From NCBI RefSeq assembly GCF_014205295.1, contig NZ_JACHNF010000001.1, forward strand, positions 2,852,001-2,916,000: DNA of 64,000 nucleotides. Direction: 5' to 3'. The notes beneath the pieces are model-generated. The model made no database searches and had not been told where the DNA came from. It saw only the letters and a program-made list of their open reading frames with translations. Made by a program: the position numbers and the translations under genes. Shown piece by piece: positions 63,386-64,000 of the stretch (within the stretch, counting starts at the first letter, position 1; the number at the start of each line of letters is the position of its first letter). The stretch is from Kribbella solani. GTDB lineage: Bacteria > Actinomycetota > Actinomycetes > Propionibacteriales > Kribbellaceae.

Positions 63386-63433
63386 GCAGGGTTGCCTCCT
63401 GAAGATTCGAGGGGCCAACCCTGCACTTCAGGC
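63386..63433. repeat. Overlapping alternative stems in the right-end spacer
   Basis: GCAGGGTTG (63386-63394) pairs with CAACCCTGC (63416-63424), and CCTGAAG (63398-63404) pairs with CTTCAGG (63426-63432). The two stems interleave, so they could alternate or form a pseudoknot. No gene is downstream that they could serve within the window. Confidence 0.4.
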
Positions 63434-63580
63434 GATACCCCGTCAGATGGAGGGTTCGCCCCGCTCACCACACCGGGCCCACACACTGGCCCCACGTCGG
63501 CCCCACGAAGTACACCCAGCGGGCGCTCCCCGAAACGACGGCCACTGTCCGGGGTGATGGTGCTCCTGTCCACCCCGCGG

Positions 63581-63637
63581 CTTTGAGAACCCACCGTGCA
63601 TTGCCGCGGCCGATGGGTACGCGGTGGCTTCCCAAAG
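63581..63637. repeat. Degenerate copy of the palindromic element at 44046
   Basis: CTTTGAGAACCCACCG (63581-63596) and CGGTGGCTTCCCAAAG (63622-63637) pair at 14 of 16 positions. The arms share TTTGAGAA, CCACCG and CGGTGGCTTC with the element at 44046-44104. Confidence 0.7.
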
Positions 63638-63843
63638 CGCGCCGGACGGCGGGTACACGGGACGGAGCCGACGGAAGCGGGTACCGGCGGGGCAGCCGGG
63701 GGGGGGTGAGTAGCAGCTGGCCGTCATGGATATCGGCGGGGGACAGTACGTAGATGCCCACTGCGGGAGATCGAATGGGTTGCCGGCGCGCGACTGCGGG
63801 GTGCTATCCGTATACGGCAGAAGAGCCGGATATCCACCCGTCT

Positions 63844-63879
63844 TGTGGGTTCTCTACCCGCACACCAGTAGAGAACCCA
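63844..63879. repeat. Third palindrome with 13-bp arms
   Basis: GTGGGTTCTCTAC (63844-63856) and GTAGAGAACCCAC (63867-63879) are perfect complements with a ten-base loop. GAGAACCCACC is shared with the element at 63581. A partial further copy of the right arm is at 63884-63897. Confidence 0.7.
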
Positions 63880-64000
63880 CCACGCCAGTGGAGAACCCCA
63901 GCCGGGAAGTAGCACCGCCCGCTCGCGAAACGCCCGCCAAACGGCCGGTGATGCAACCTGTTGCGGCGAGGTGACCAGTTGGCGAGACTTGGAATGTTGA

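Larger units (their letters stand above)
63242..64000. other. Non-coding right end with palindromic elements
   Basis: No gene is supported in 759 bases. The short frames are without ribosome binding site and unlike proteins. The region holds three palindromes (one paired with the element at 44046), a 20-base-spaced direct repeat (CCAGTAGAGAACCC and CCAGTGGAGAACCC), and two overlapping stem-forming segments at 63386-63433. Confidence 0.6.

Noticed and set aside
63242-64000. Short frames at the right end as genes
   Set aside because: They lack ribosome sites, overlap palindromes and show no protein-like pattern.
1-64000. tRNA, rRNA, transposase, integrase or attachment site
   Set aside because: I saw no tRNA-like cloverleaf, rRNA motif, DDE or tyrosine recombinase motif or target duplication. 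A tRNA scan and profile search would be needed to exclude small cases.

Overview
The window is chromosomal DNA from a high-GC actinobacterium. GTG starts, short operons with 4-bp start/stop overlaps, a pspA-pspAA pair, DUF3043, DUF4191 and DUF2252 proteins, an AfsR/SARP regulator and a GlnR-type box upstream of glnA all fit this. The overall gene order and style suggest Kribbella or a close relative (inference; no 16S or other marker is present). I found no transposase, prophage, CRISPR array, rRNA or tRNA. Region 1-10.9 kb is an exopolysaccharide locus. It holds a heparinase II/III-like lyase (cut by the window edge), two Wzz-type chain-length proteins with degenerate kinase-like halves, an O-antigen-ligase/polymerase-like membrane protein, a GT4 glycosyltransferase and a secreted parallel beta-helix protein, all on the plus strand. 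A convergent ECF-type sigma factor and the priming sugar-phosphate transferase follow. Region 11-14.3 kb carries pspA-pspAA (envelope stress), a DUF3043 membrane protein and an aldo/keto reductase coupled to a 69-aa protein. Region 14.3-20.1 kb is a cobalamin-riboswitch-controlled B12 uptake and salvage operon: SCO2322-family surface protein, EcfT, a double ATPase, an S component, cobU and cobS. Region 20.8-27.0 kb is a five-gene minus-strand peptide ABC importer. An AfsR/SARP-BTAD/NB-ARC/TPR regulator follows at 27.4-30.3 kb; upstream of it lie 11-bp-spaced direct repeats and a divergent 8-codon ORF with a strong ribosome binding site. From 30.4 to 58.3 kb runs the lipoate-linked central metabolism neighbourhood: gcvT, pepA, lpdA, sucB, lipB, lipA and glnA. 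It is interrupted by other gene sets. One is a FadR/GntR-regulated set (cupin, DUF2848, MHS transporter, nitrilase) with shared GTATAC sites. Others are a pseudokinase-like membrane protein with a 24-bp minisatellite, a sulfatase, a repeat-rich membrane protein, a LysR regulator, and a two-component system beside an ABC-2 exporter. The right end (58.4-64 kb) carries an MmyB-type regulator with a divergent aldo/keto reductase, a reductase paired with an AraC-like regulator that appears to lack its first helix-turn-helix, a DUF2252 protein, and about 0.75 kb of non-coding DNA with palindromic elements. One of these palindromes matches another at 44.05 kb. Several genes have a TANNNT hexamer 6-8 bp before the start codon and are probably transcribed as leaderless mRNAs. 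Functions are read from motifs and family knowledge; no database search was possible.
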